Shown in pieces: positions 22,389-31,349 of a DNA stretch of 64,000 nt. The position numbers and the translations under genes are program-made. Numbering within the stretch: position 1 is the first letter of the stretch; every line of letters starts with the position of its first letter. Origin of the DNA: Ixodes scapularis (taxonomy: Eukaryota > Arthropoda > Arachnida > Ixodida > Ixodidae). The notes below the pieces were generated by a model. It was not told the DNA's origin. It made no database searches and worked only from the letters and a program-made list of their open reading frames with translations. The stretch covers positions 82,129,346 to 82,193,345 of the forward strand of contig NW_024609884.1 in NCBI RefSeq assembly GCF_016920785.2, in the 5' to 3' direction.

Positions 22389-22968
22389 CTAGACAAACTC
22401 TTTGGGTTTTTCGCTCTTGAGGCACTGGCCGAGCCTAGTGAGCAAGTTTCCTTGGTTCAGCTGGTAGAACTGCACGAGTTGCTGCAGGCAGGAGAACTTG
22501 GTCCGACCGGAGTCGATGGAGAAGCAGTCCTCGCCCAGCGTCTCGATCTGGACGTGACGCACCTCGCCGTGGAACAGGTAGCTGAGCACGAAGGTGTCCA
22601 GTCTGCTCAGGCTCCGACGCACCAGGAAGGCGCCGTCTTCTGTGGCGTGCTTTAGCAGCAAAAGCGTCGCAGTCTCCCGCTGCAGCGAGCCGTGGAACCA
22701 GGGCTGCGCGTGTTGAGGGGCGCCCGCCACGGCACTCGAGTATGGCCCGCACGCCGACGTGGACCGCGGAAGTTTCCTCTTCCAGCCGCGAAACTCAGCT
22801 GCGGCCACGGCTCTGGCCTCCCGGGGATTGTCGATGATCCGTCCCCTGCTACCGGTGAAGTCCATGGCGACGAGCGGCGGAGACTCGTCCCTCTTGGGGT
22901 TCCAACCTGGTTTGTCGCCGTATTTCGCTTTCGTGCTGCCTCGGAGCTTCTCGGCGAGGCTGCCGAGC
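22389..22968 (-). CDS. Grb7/Grb10/Grb14-family adaptor, terminal exon (BPS + SH2)
   Basis: A 580-nt terminal exon is preceded by an acceptor (pyrimidine tract ending CCCTTCAG, AG at 22970-22969) and ends in TAG at 22391-22389. It first encodes the BPS motif (VAMDFTGSRGRIIDNPREA), which between PH and SH2 domains is specific to the Grb7/10/14 family. A linker and an SH2 domain follow: WFHGSL at its start, FLVRRS with the phosphotyrosine-binding arginine, then CFSIDSGRTKFSCLQQLVQF and YQLNQG, matching the family's FSLDDG-TKFSDLIQLVDFYQLN-G. These cytoplasmic adaptors bind activated receptor tyrosine kinases such as the insulin receptor. The first codon is split across the intron. The RA and PH exons are not visible in the window. 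An antisense frame of 271 codons over this exon is a GC-rich shadow. Confidence 0.9.
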
Positions 22969-23302
22969 CTGAAGGGCAATGGTACAGTCACATTTATCCA
23001 CTGATGTCACGTTCAACTGCACACAAACGCGTCCAATCTCCCCTGCAACTCACCGGGAGCCGAGGTGGGATGATAGCTGGTCCATCGCGGCGTTTCGCCG
23101 AGAAAGTAAACTTCCGACTGTTGGCCCTTGCTGTCCACCTGCCAGTTGGCTTCGTTCGTTCCAGCACCGACGATGCGGACCCTGCGTGTAGGAGATCGAA
23201 GATCACTTTGTTCACGGTTCGCCAGCTATCTGAGCAGTGCGTGTCCTGTGCGCCTGTGTCGAAGAGGTTGCGCGAGTCGCTGTCGATTTCTTACCCGAGA
23301 CA
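22969..23302 (-). other. Intron upstream of the Grb-like terminal exon
   Basis: The sequence just upstream contains the acceptor and has an open but domain-free frame. The adjacent exon of the adaptor was not found within the window. Confidence 0.5.
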
Positions 23303-23406
23303 AGCACATCGAACGACAGCACGAGGAGAACGGCGGCCAAGACCCAACACGCGCACTGTCGATGACGAGACGTGTTCGAACACGTACGATCAGCTCGTGA
23401 GATCAC
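23303..23406 (-). CDS. Possible signal-peptide first exon (weak)
   Basis: A minus-strand frame starts with ATG at 23406 and encodes a hydrophobic stretch, CWVLAAVLLVLSFDVLVSG, resembling a signal peptide. It runs into a good donor, TCTCGG|GTAAGA, near 23303. The exon ends in phase 1, while the Grb-like exon downstream needs phase 2, so the two cannot simply be spliced together. No partner exon was identified, and it may be a chance frame in CpG-rich DNA. Confidence 0.25.
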
Positions 23407-23629
23407 ATTGTTGTTTTCAAACGTTCAAATTTTGTCGCCGAGAACAAAAAAGAAAAAAGAGAAAAAAAAAGTTTTTCCCTGGTGGATTGGTCGGAAAACA
23501 CGGTTAGCCGATAATTCTTCGTCCTCGCATATATCTGGCCATTTCGTTTGCTGAACACGTCTTGCTTACTTCGCTTTGTTGTGAAATGAAAGTGTAAAGA
23601 TTAAGAAAAAAAGAATACGTTTGTAAGGC

Positions 23630-23791
23630 CGTGTTCCAAAATTTGCTCGATCTTACTCCAGGGTAAGGGTTTTGTACCTTGCCGTTCCAAAACTTACCCA
23701 CGTCCAGCGTTCTTCAATCTGTGTTGGCACGTGACACGAGCCGCCGGAGTAACTCTGATCCATTAGCGTTTGGGTAAGATTTGGAACACAG
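23630..23791. mobile_element. MITE with GTGTTCCAAATCTTACCC-like ends
   Basis: Left CGTGTTCCAAAATTTGC plus GATCTTACTCCAG, and right GGGTAAGATTTGGAACACAG, form imperfect inverted repeats about 160 bp apart, directly before the Harbinger-like element. Confidence 0.5.
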
Positions 23792-24086
23792 ACTAAAGGC
23801 CGGTTCACGCATACAGCGGAGCGCTAAGTTAGCGCTACGTGAGCGCTCGAAGGAGCGCTCATGTGGCGCTTCATAGCGCGTGATGTAGCGCTCTGTTAGC
23901 GCTTCAGAAGCGCTTTGTTAGCGCTCTGTTAGCGCTACAGAAGCGCTTTGTTAGCGCTCTCACGCTCCTTGTGCCGTGCTTGCTGGTGCGGAACGGCGCG
24001 AGCGCGGCGATTCATTTGTTGTTTTTCTTTCGGCATTGAAAACAGCCGCTCTCCAAGCAAAGGGTCGGGCGGGCGATCCAGACTCT

Positions 24087-24167
24087 GAGCGACTATTTGG
24101 TTGGGTACGACCTCATCGCTTTCTATTCGATATGCGTGACGCTGGTTTCAAAGACACACAGTTAAAA
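24087..24167 (+). pseudogene. MADF (Myb/SANT-like) domain fragment of a Harbinger element
   Basis: RLFGWVRPHRFLFDMRDAGF followed by KDTQLK matches the start of the MADF-type DNA-binding domain of the accessory protein in PIF/Harbinger transposons (pattern L-D-R-P-FKDTQLK). The frame loses similarity right after this, and there is no in-frame ATG nearby. Confidence 0.55.
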
Positions 24168-24171
24168 ATAA

Positions 24172-24372
24172 TCACCTTCGAAAGAGCTCTGTGTCTCGGT
24201 CCCTCAGCCTGGGAACAAGGTTCGCCGGGTACCCGTTGGCATCTCGATGGCGAAAGATTTCGCGCACCCAGAAGGCTCTTCTGTGCTTTAAGCCGTCCAC
24301 ACACATATGCACTAATCGCCTATCTAAGAGTATTTGTCGCATTTCTATTTCAGCATCCCACATGTCCGCCAT
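24172..24372 (-). pseudogene. HARBI1-like transposase N-terminal fragment
   Basis: From the internal ATG at 24372 the minus strand encodes MADMWDAEIEM and then RAFWVREIFRHRDANGYPAN with LVPRLRDRDTELFRR. The pattern W-VR-----R---G-Y--L---L---D-E-FRR is the N-terminal region of PIF/Harbinger transposases. A stop follows immediately, and the DDE catalytic domain is gone. It is arranged tail-to-tail with the MADF piece, the usual opposite-strand layout reduced by deletion. Confidence 0.6.
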
Positions 24373-24647
24373 GGTGCTGCTGATGCACACCCACCCACAG
24401 GAACCGGTACCGCAGGGCACGCGCTAATCCGCAGCACTGCGGGACAAGAAGCGCTACTGAAGCGCTAACACGGCGCTACTGGAGCGCTAACAAAGCGCTA
24501 CTGGAGAGCTAACACGGCGCTACAGAAGCGCTAATCGCGCGCTGTGTTAGAACTAAGTCACGCGCTAGGAAGCGCCACATTAGCGCTCCTTAGAGCGCTC
24601 ACGTAGCGCTAACTTAGTGCTCCGCTGTATGTGTGAACAGGCCTTAA

Positions 24648-25185
24648 AGGGCCGATGAAACGAATTTTGGTTTGGGATGAATGATTTTAAATTGGGACTT
24701 TACTAATCGCATATCGTTTAGTTGGCCACAAGAAAGAGGCTAGAAAGTCAAAAGCCAGCTCTTCGGTACGAACATTTGAAAATATAGCGGACTATTTTGT
24801 ACCTTCTTGCCTTCGAAAGCTCTCCGCTTTTTCACTATGATACATCCGCGGTTCCAAAAGCGCGTCACCGGCGCCAAACTGACGTCAGCAGAGCCCAGCT
24901 CACGCATTGGACACGAGAACTGCGTCATTCGGACGTATGCGCTCGTCAACAATCAATGCGTCGACGAATATTTGGATTCGCGTTCGTGGCCAATGAGTGC
25001 CCTGACGGAACTTATCGCCACTGGCGAATGACAAGTTCTATGGTATGCATAAAAAGCACGGTGGAAGCTAGGAGTCATCGCGCCGGTGCCGAAGGAATGT
25101 CACGACCACGTGATTTCACAATTCGCATTTGAATTGAGGATTAAAGCTAAGGAGGAAGATGTAGGAAAATCGTTTCATGACCCCT
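24648..25185. mobile_element. TTAA-type MITE, AGGGCCGATGAAACGA family, intact copy
   Basis: Flanked by TTAA (24644-24647 and 25186-25189), with ends AGGGCCGATGAAACGAATTTT and AAAATCGTTTCATGACCCCT as inverted repeats. It is about 540 bp. The same sequence is found at 38100-38610, where the LTR retrotransposon separates it from its left end at about 32584. The intact copy therefore gives the empty site for that insertion. Confidence 0.75.
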
Positions 25186-25209
25186 TTAAGGCTGCCGTTG
25201 ATGAAGTGA

Positions 25210-25625
25210 TGGGGAAATCCATGGGGGAAATCCACACTCCGCTTCGCGTGTGCGGCCACCAGACGACCGTTTTGCATGCTACGAAATCGCGTTGTTGCGA
25301 GCGTCGCAGAGGTTGGCGGTAGCGTTCTGAAGACACGTTTTCTACTCGTTCGTCGTCATTCGCTAAAGAAGTTTCTTAAACCTTTGTGAAAACGGCGAGA
25401 CCTGCCTTTGAAAACACGTGGAAATTTTTACGAAAACGCAGTGCCACAGGACAGAGTCACAACTCGTCGAAAACAAGTTTCGCCGGCCTCGCGGCGTGAT
25501 CCAAGCTTCCTTGGCACTCCGAAGTGCTGAGTCTTTGTGCCTTCGCACGCTTGGGTATCGATCAAGAATCGACGCCGCGGCAAAGTTTTGAAGGTGCGTC
25601 ATATATATGTATATATGACGCACCA
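25210..25625. repeat. Dispersed repeat, copy 1 (inverse of 28190-28575)
   Basis: Shared with 28190-28575 in inverse orientation: GTGCGGCCACC, GCATGC--GAAATCGCG, AAGTTTCTTAAACC and CACGTGGAAATTTTTACGAA. The two copies surround the hAT element and so might promote local inversion. No coding function is seen. Confidence 0.65.
25593..25624. repeat. Perfect 15-bp-arm palindrome GGTGCGTCATATATA
   Basis: GGTGCGTCATATATA, two central bases TG, then TATATATGACGCACC. The palindrome lies near the end of the dispersed repeat and about 55 bp before the hAT target duplication. Confidence 0.75.
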
Positions 25626-25678
25626 TATATCGGCCACGAAGTTCTGGGTCGTCCAGCTGATCCGGCGAGCTTCTATCA

Positions 25679-27632
25679 GGCGTGCGCCGGGGGGGGGGGG
25701 GGGGGGGGGTCAGGCAGGGGAGGCGGCCGCCCCCTCTAATCACCTAGGGGGGAGAGGGGGCGCAAAGTTGGCCCGACTCGAGGCGCGACTGCGCCGGCGG
25801 TATGGTTTCTTTTTCGACGGCATAAAACACCGACGCCAAAGCTCCCTCCCTCTAGTGCGCGCAACGAAAAAAACAACCATAAAAAGACGCCGCGACGCAG
25901 CGCCAGGCGCCAACCCGTCTATGGCCAGCCGTCGGCGAAAAACCCTCCTCGCCCCTGGAAGCGGCCGCCGCGTGGGGTTTCTAGACAAGTATCGAATGAT
26001 CGCGAAAGAAAATCATCACGTGACGCCCTGGAGTGATTTTCACTCCCTGGAGTGATTTGCACTTCAGGGAGAGAAAAATCTCCAAGAAGCTCTCATGGAA
26101 ATGAGGCTGGACGAGAGTGCATTTACAAAGGAGTTTCAAGGTGCCACAGAGATATGCCAGACTCGCGGGATCAGTATTCCTGCTGTGAGACAGAAAAAAG
26201 TGTCTAGACGCGCAGACGTGAACTTCGCCAGTCCGTTTTTTTCAGGAAACAAAGGAGGAAGGACTCCGCGTCAGCGTTTTTTACCCCATGCTTGATGCTT
26301 TCGTCGAAGGAATTAAGGCAAGATTCATGCAGGAGACCGTCGTTCTCATATGTGCGATAATGAACATTCTGCGCCTCACTGCCAATGACGAGGAGATAGG
26401 CGTTGTCACTAAGTATTTTGACGTAGAGTCTGACAGCTTGCGGGCTGAGCTCCGCTTACTGAAGGCACAGGTTAGCACAGAGCACATAAAGCTCGGTGAC
26501 TGTAATGAATGGCTAGACTGGTCGCAACAAAACGGCCTAGGAGCGTTAGCTTATAAGGACTTTCTTAAAATCCTTAAAGGCTTTGCAGTTGTCCCTGTCA
26601 CTAGCTGCTCATGCGAGCGGACGTTTTCAAAGCTCGCCATTGTGAAAACAAAGCTGAGATCAACTATGAGTCATGACCGGCTTCAGTGGCTGCTTTTACC
26701 GTTCGTTGAGCAACAGATTGCATTGTCAACAAGTTCTGAGTCAGTCATCGAACAGTTCGCGACAAAATCGCGTAGAATTTTGCTTTAGACTTTTCACGAT
26801 TGGTGAAAAGTACTATATCTCCCACGTGCTACACATTTTTAGTAATCTACTCATAAAATATTTTTACCACCACATAACATATCCGTTAGTTTGTATAATG
26901 TTTGACATAATGCGTGCGTGTTATCTTGTGCAAAAAAAGTAATTATAACGCTTGTTTCTATTACACGTTTCTATGAAGCGCCAGAAAGTAAGATTATCAA
27001 CTGTACATTTGGATGCTCAGAAGAAAAAAAATGGCATGTCATAGCGTTTATCTTCAATAATTACTAAATATTATAACTTGCTGTTTCTCGTATTTTTAAT
27101 TTGCGGTATATTCTCGTGCTTTTAAACGTTGCCATTACGTTGTGTATTGGGTGGCGTTTTTCGTCCTCTGCATGAACGTTGCAAACGCCATATGACAGCT
27201 TTCGCCATGATTAGGTGCACCCATGCGTTTGCCCTGTATGTACACTATAGTTTCCCTACTAGCAGAGTCACGTTTAGGCAATATTTTTAAATATGCGCTG
27301 TTAAAGATGGCATATGTGTCGTATCTTTCCCTGGTATAGAAAGAATAAAAATGCTTTGTACGCGCGTTGTGTCACTGACTCCTCAGCTGCGCAGGGACTG
27401 CCTCTCTTTGCGGACGTTTCACAAGAAAGTGAAACCAACTGCTTAATAATATTTTGTATATGTTACAATTCAATATTGTTGAAATAAACGTTTCATATCT
27501 CGTCTCGTCTCAGCACTACAATATGTGCGGAAGGACATCAGTGGGAGTGCGTTGATAGGAAAGGGGGGGGGGGGGGGGCCTCTCTGGGGAAACCTCGCCC
27601 CCCCTAATGAAGAATCCTGCGCACGCCTATGT
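25679..27632 (+). mobile_element. hAT DNA transposon with 8-bp target duplication
   Basis: TTCTATCA occurs at 25671-25678 and 27633-27640, an exact 8-bp target duplication. The left end GGCGTGCGCC followed by a G-run, and the right end GCGCACGCC preceded by C/G-runs, form short imperfect inverted repeats. Inside is a decayed hAT transposase (26095-26788). The long G-runs at both termini are typical of this arthropod hAT group but may be misestimated in length. Confidence 0.85.
26095..26788 (+). pseudogene. hAT transposase remnant with C-terminal dimerisation domain
   Basis: Two frames meet near 26250-26290 with a frameshift between them. The second (26288-26788) ends with PVTSCSCERTFSKLAIVKTK and LRSTMSHDRLQWLLL, the hAT-family C-terminal dimerisation region (pattern P-TS-S-ERTFS-L---K--LRS-M---RL--L). 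The upstream catalytic region is missing or unrecognisable, so the product cannot be active. The polypeptide is similar to hAT proteins with TTF or MYM-type N-termini, but that part is absent. Confidence 0.75.
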
Positions 27633-27640
27633 TTCTATCA

Positions 27641-28189
27641 ATAAAGGAGGGGGGATCTGGACGGTTGCTCTTAAGCACCATTAACCATGGCTGTGTACCA
27701 AATCTACTCTAATGGATCACATGGCAGCACAAATCGAGCAACGCTGTGAAGAAGAAAGGTTTTGGAAGGCAATAGTGCAAGACGGCGAAATTGAACATCT
27801 TTGAAACACTGCCCATGTGGTCGAGTGCAATCTGTTGACCAATCACAATTCCCTAGGGATTCAAATAACATCGCAACTTTTGAACAATGGAGCCAGGGGT
27901 TGTCGGAAGCAGGACCAACTTCAAGTTGGTCCTGGTCAGAAGTGTTTGGTAGGAAGGGGAAGGGGGTGGGGGAAGAGGTGCACAGAAAAAAAAAAAAAAA
28001 AGATTTTTGTTCTACTGAATTGATTGCCATAGCGTCTAGTCTATAAAACAAAAAACGCGCCGCCGCCCTCCCTCCCCCCCCCCCCTCCCTTCTCCCCTCT
28101 TCTGTCGCAGACACTGTATCAAGCTCGTTTCTGGACCGCGAGTGCCGCAAGTTACAAATACAGTCGTCATAGTAAAGTAAAACGCTGAT
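27641..28189. other. Non-coding DNA after the hAT element
   Basis: Contains a short inverted repeat around CCAACTTCAAGTTGG (27916 on), an A-run (27988-28001) and a CCCTCC-rich stretch (28066-28100). The minus-strand frame across it has no domain. Confidence 0.45.
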
Positions 28190-28575
28190 CCAGAGACGCA
28201 TACGGCTTCACGCATATTGGACTCGCAAAATACATTCACACGGCGCCGATTCTTAACAGGTATCCAAGCGTGCAAAGGCACAGGGACGCAGCACTTCGGC
28301 GTGCCAAGGAAGCTTTTATCACGCTGCAAGACTGGCAAAACTTACTTTCAACGAGTTGTGCCTTGTTCCTGCGGCGCTGCACATTCGTAAAAATTTCCAC
28401 GTGTTCTCAAAGGCAAGTCTCACCGTTTTCACAGGGGTTTAAGAAACTTCTTCGGCGAATGACGACGAACTAGTAAAAAACGTGTTTTCTACACGCTGCC
28501 GCCAGCCTCTGCAAAGGTCGCAAAAACGCGATTTCGCTGCATGCAAGATGGCCGTCGGGTGGCCGCACTCGCGCT
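28190..28575. repeat. Dispersed repeat, copy 2
   Basis: Inverse counterpart of 25210-25625; see the landmarks there. It ends near 28575, where an AACCG-rich transposon end begins. Confidence 0.65.
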
Positions 28576-28577
28576 GC

Positions 28578-28720
28578 AGCCAGTGTCGAACCGAAACCAA
28601 ACCGTTTTTTTTAGCCCAACCGGGAATGAACCGAACCGAAATATTCGCCGCCATCTTGGAACTGAAGCGAAACTGAACTGGAAAAAAATATAGCGGTAAC
28701 CGGTTCAAAACGGTTCACGG
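28578..28720. mobile_element. Single end of an AACCG-rich hAT-like element
   Basis: Begins CCAGTGTCGAACCGAAACC, like the full element at 29631, and continues with AACCG-type motifs and CGGTTCAAAACGGTTCA. No second end was found, so this is a truncated copy. Confidence 0.5.
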
Positions 28721-29319
28721 TGAATATTTTTTTATTACAAAATTAATGTTTGGTAAATAAAAATTGGCAGCTGAATTCCTATATAGTGATCAATTGTCAT
28801 GTACTGAATTGCAATGTATGAGAAATTTTGAGTTTGCGTGGCGCTTTGTATTGGCACTATGATAAATCATGTGTCACGTGGTCACGTGACATCATAGTGT
28901 CACGACATGCTGCCAAGTAATGTCACGTCACGTGACTCACTGCGCCAAGTCGGCTTGAATTGAGAACGTGAGTAGATTTATTAGCGTTATTCACACCGTG
29001 ACGTCACATTGCAACACGACTTCTCGCCGCGAATCACGTCACGCCGTGACGTACTCGACTGTCATGAGTTCGAGTCGAGTGCTCGGGTTCATGCCAAACA
29101 GCTTGGCCAAACTTTCGGGTAACGGCTCGTGTTCAATCAAAGATGAAAATAGCCGAACTTTAACGAAGTCTAAAGCTGAACCCCATGCTTTATTCTTTAC
29201 CAACCCCAGCGCATGACTATGATGAACACTGACGTTACGTGTACTATAATTAGCGTCAGATCACGTGGCCGCTTGTTCTAACAGCGAGTTGAGGGGGGAA
29301 AATCTGTTTCTTTCCTTTT

Positions 29320-29350
<31 letters not shown>

Positions 29351-29630
29351 CTGCCGTTGGAGCGGGGAGGAAAACTAAGGGGTGTTTTTGCAAGTTATCA
29401 ACGTCAAAGATGAGCTTTTAGCGGTATTTACCGAATGTACAAATATCGTTGCAGGACCCATTTTATATGTACGCATCATTGAGGCACTCAAACATGTTTT
29501 CGTTGTTGCTGAACTGTCCCGGAAAGTTGACCCCGAGAATAAATGCGTTGAAAGGACTGTTTTATTAATTCATCGATAAATAGAAATACAGGTGTGTACG
29601 GGAGGAATATATATATACATATATATATAT
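28721..29630. other. Non-coding DNA with CACGTGAC-rich stretch and a GT microsatellite
   Basis: About 28870-29050 is rich in GTCACGTG and CGTGACGTCAC phrases. A (GT)n microsatellite lies at about 29325-29350. No coding domain is seen. Confidence 0.5.
29324..29350. repeat. (GT)n microsatellite
   Basis: Uninterrupted GT dinucleotides, about 13 units. Confidence 0.85.
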
Positions 29631-30848
29631 CAGGGTGTCGAACCGGAACCGGAACCAAACCGAACCGAAAACCGGAACCGAACCGGTATTTTTTCCGGAA
29701 CTGAACCCGAATCCGAACCGTTATATTGTTATCGCGATGAACCCGAACCGGAACTGAACCGGAAAAAAAAATAACGGTTATCGGCTCATGTCAAAACGGT
29801 TCGGCCACGCGCTGTTGACAATGAATGTGCTATCAATGCCATTTGTTTTTTAAGTGCCGTGAACTGACACACACCTCGCTTACATATTTTTCTTCTCCAC
29901 TCAGTCTTAGGAATATAAACGCTGCATCCATGAATCTTGACAAACGCTGCATCCATGAATCTTGACATAGGAACCAGTATTGCGCTGGTCGCGGCTTGCA
30001 CGGAAAAAAGAGAATTGGAAGGCTGTTCAAAAAAAAAAAAAAAAAATCGCGTCACGGGATTTTATTTTCCTACAATCTCGTAAATCCTAAATGCTGCTGT
30101 GTGCTCATTTCATAACACGTTTCTAAAACGCGCGAGTTCTTGAAGCTTGCTTCCATCGGAATGAGAAAAGAAAAGGCTGTGGAGTTTGATAATAATGCAT
30201 CCGGTTTCGTATAGACACTTCGAAGCTAACATATTCGTGAGACAGCGAACTCTTCTATTTTAATATTTATCCTATTACGTCCTTCTGGCGTTGCGTTCGG
30301 TGAAGTGTTTTTCATATTCCGTATTTTGTTTAATGAAAACTTCTTTAAGGGTCTAATTTGAGTTACCGAAGGCTTGTTCAAATAAAGAAAGCTGTATTTT
30401 CTCCCCACTGTTCCTTCAATTGCTTACATGCCGAGGTGGCGGGATAGTTAGCGAGTTCTAGTTGTAAGTGGGTTTGTAAGGAGGTCGCGGATTTTACAGC
30501 TACTGCGTCGGACCCAATTAGATGAAGTCCGAATGCGTAAACGTCGGTGAGGTAACCTTTGAGTGCACATAAAGAAACCATTCCTGGTAGAAATCCCTGA
30601 GCCTTTCACTACGATGTATCCCGTTTCGTATGTGCTGATTTCAGATGTTTTATTTGTAATTTATTTTGATGTTGCAATTTGTCATTTATAATTTCCGAAC
30701 CGGTTCGCGAACCGGTTCAGTGCCCCGAACCGGTTCGGGAACCGGTTCCCGGATCGAATTAACCGAACCGGAACTGAACCGGAACAAAATAAATTTACCT
30801 GAACCTGAACCGTAACCGAACCCGTATTTTTTTCGGTTCGACACACTG
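29631..30848. mobile_element. hAT-like non-autonomous element with AACCG-rich subterminal arrays
   Basis: The ends CAGGGTGTCGAACCGGAACC and (complement) CAGTGTGTCGAACCG form inverted repeats. AACCG/GAACCG motifs fill roughly the first 170 and last 160 bp. The flanking octamers ATATATAT and ATAGATAT differ at one position, consistent with an 8-bp hAT duplication in a TA-rich target. The interior includes a diverged tRNA-SINE but no transposase. Confidence 0.65.
30425..30645 (+). mobile_element. Diverged tRNA-derived SINE
   Basis: CCGAGGTGGCGGGATAGTTAGCGA resembles a tRNA A-box region. It is followed by GGAGGTCGCGGATTTTACAG, TTTGAGTGCACATAAAGAAA and CCTTTCACTACGATGTATCC, in the order of the common tick tRNA-SINE (known to me as the GGTGGCTCAG...GGTCGCGGG...GTGCACGTTAAAGAACCCC...CTTCACTACGG family). 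The B box is mutated, so transcription is unlikely. Confidence 0.55.
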
Positions 30849-30854
30849 ATAGAT

Positions 30855-30856
30855 AT

Positions 30857-30902
<46 letters not shown>
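30855..30902. repeat. (TA)n microsatellite
   Basis: Nearly pure TA dinucleotides directly after the AACCG-rich element. Confidence 0.85.
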
Positions 30903-30905
<3 letters not shown>

Positions 30906-30945
30906 CTTGAGGAAGAAGGGTCCCCCTTCGAAACGTCGCGGTTTC
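30903..30945 (+). ncRNA. Hammerhead-like motif, possible Penelope pseudo-LTR remnant
   Basis: CTTGAGGAAGAAGGG with the complementary CCCTTC and then GAAACGTCGCGG fits the order of a hammerhead core (C-U-G-A-N-G-A, stem II, G-A-A-A). The 6-bp stem GAAGGG/CCCTTC is perfect with a 3-nt loop. The first core bases read TTGAGGA rather than CTGANGA, so catalytic competence is doubtful. Hammerhead motifs are known in the terminal repeats of Penelope-like elements, which also occur in this window as nuclease fragments. Confidence 0.4.
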
Positions 30946-31011
30946 TGTATGAATTATACATGTTCAATTAAATCGTCCGAGTTTGTTTGACCCTTCGGTG
31001 GCATCTACTTT

Positions 31012-31017
<6 letters not shown>

Positions 31018-31072
<55 letters not shown>
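31018..31072. repeat. (TA)n microsatellite
   Basis: Second TA array, 115 bp after the first. The spacer between the arrays carries the hammerhead-like motif. Confidence 0.85.
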
Positions 31073-31075
<3 letters not shown>

Positions 31076-31181
31076 ATTGGCCTGAGTGGGACAGCCGAAC
31101 GTTGGCAGCCGCTCAAAGTCTCACAGGACTGCCGTTCTCAAGTTCTTTCCCAACCTTTGACCATCTTCGTATTTTGTTTAA

Positions 31182-31345
31182 AAACCGGCGTACACTTCGC
31201 GTTTTCCACTTTTGCTCGCCTCCTCCTTTCCTATATCCTCTCCGCTTTTTACCTTGCCCCAACTTGGCTCCCCTCGCAGCTTAGGAGAGGGGAGTGCTAA
31301 GAGGATTATCTTCCCTGCAGAAAACCGAGGTTGGTGTGTCGGCCT
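31182..31345. mobile_element. TTAA-type MITE, AGGCCGACATACAC family, copy 2
   Basis: Bounded by TTAA (31178-31181 and 31346-31349). The right end reads GTGTGTCGGCCT, the complement of the family's left end. The interior is homologous to 13815-13981. Confidence 0.7.
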
Positions 31346-31349
31346 TTAA

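Larger units (their letters stand above)
23797..24644. mobile_element. PIF/Harbinger-like element with TAA target duplication and AGCGCT-rich ends
   Basis: The ends AGGCCGGTTCACGCATACAG and CTGTATGTGTGAACAGGCCT are inverted repeats flanked by TAA (23794-23796 and 24645-24647), the 3-bp target preference of PIF/Harbinger. Inverted similarity extends about 100-170 bp inward and consists of AGCGCT hexamers spaced roughly 8-20 bp apart. The core holds fragments of both proteins expected of the superfamily: a MADF-like piece on the plus strand and a HARBI1-like piece on the minus strand. At 848 bp it is an internally deleted, non-autonomous derivative. Confidence 0.8.

Noticed and set aside
22969..23406. 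Splicing the signal-peptide-like exon to the Grb-like exon
   Set aside because: Donor phase 1 and acceptor phase 2 do not match, and the BPS-SH2 proteins are cytoplasmic.
22692..23507. 271-codon plus-strand frame, one of the longest outside the retrotransposon
   Set aside because: It is antisense to the Grb-like exon and its GC-rich flank, with no domain; a shadow frame.
25537..26055. 172-codon frame with poly-glycine
   Set aside because: It spans a G-run and the hAT terminus; composition explains the open frame.
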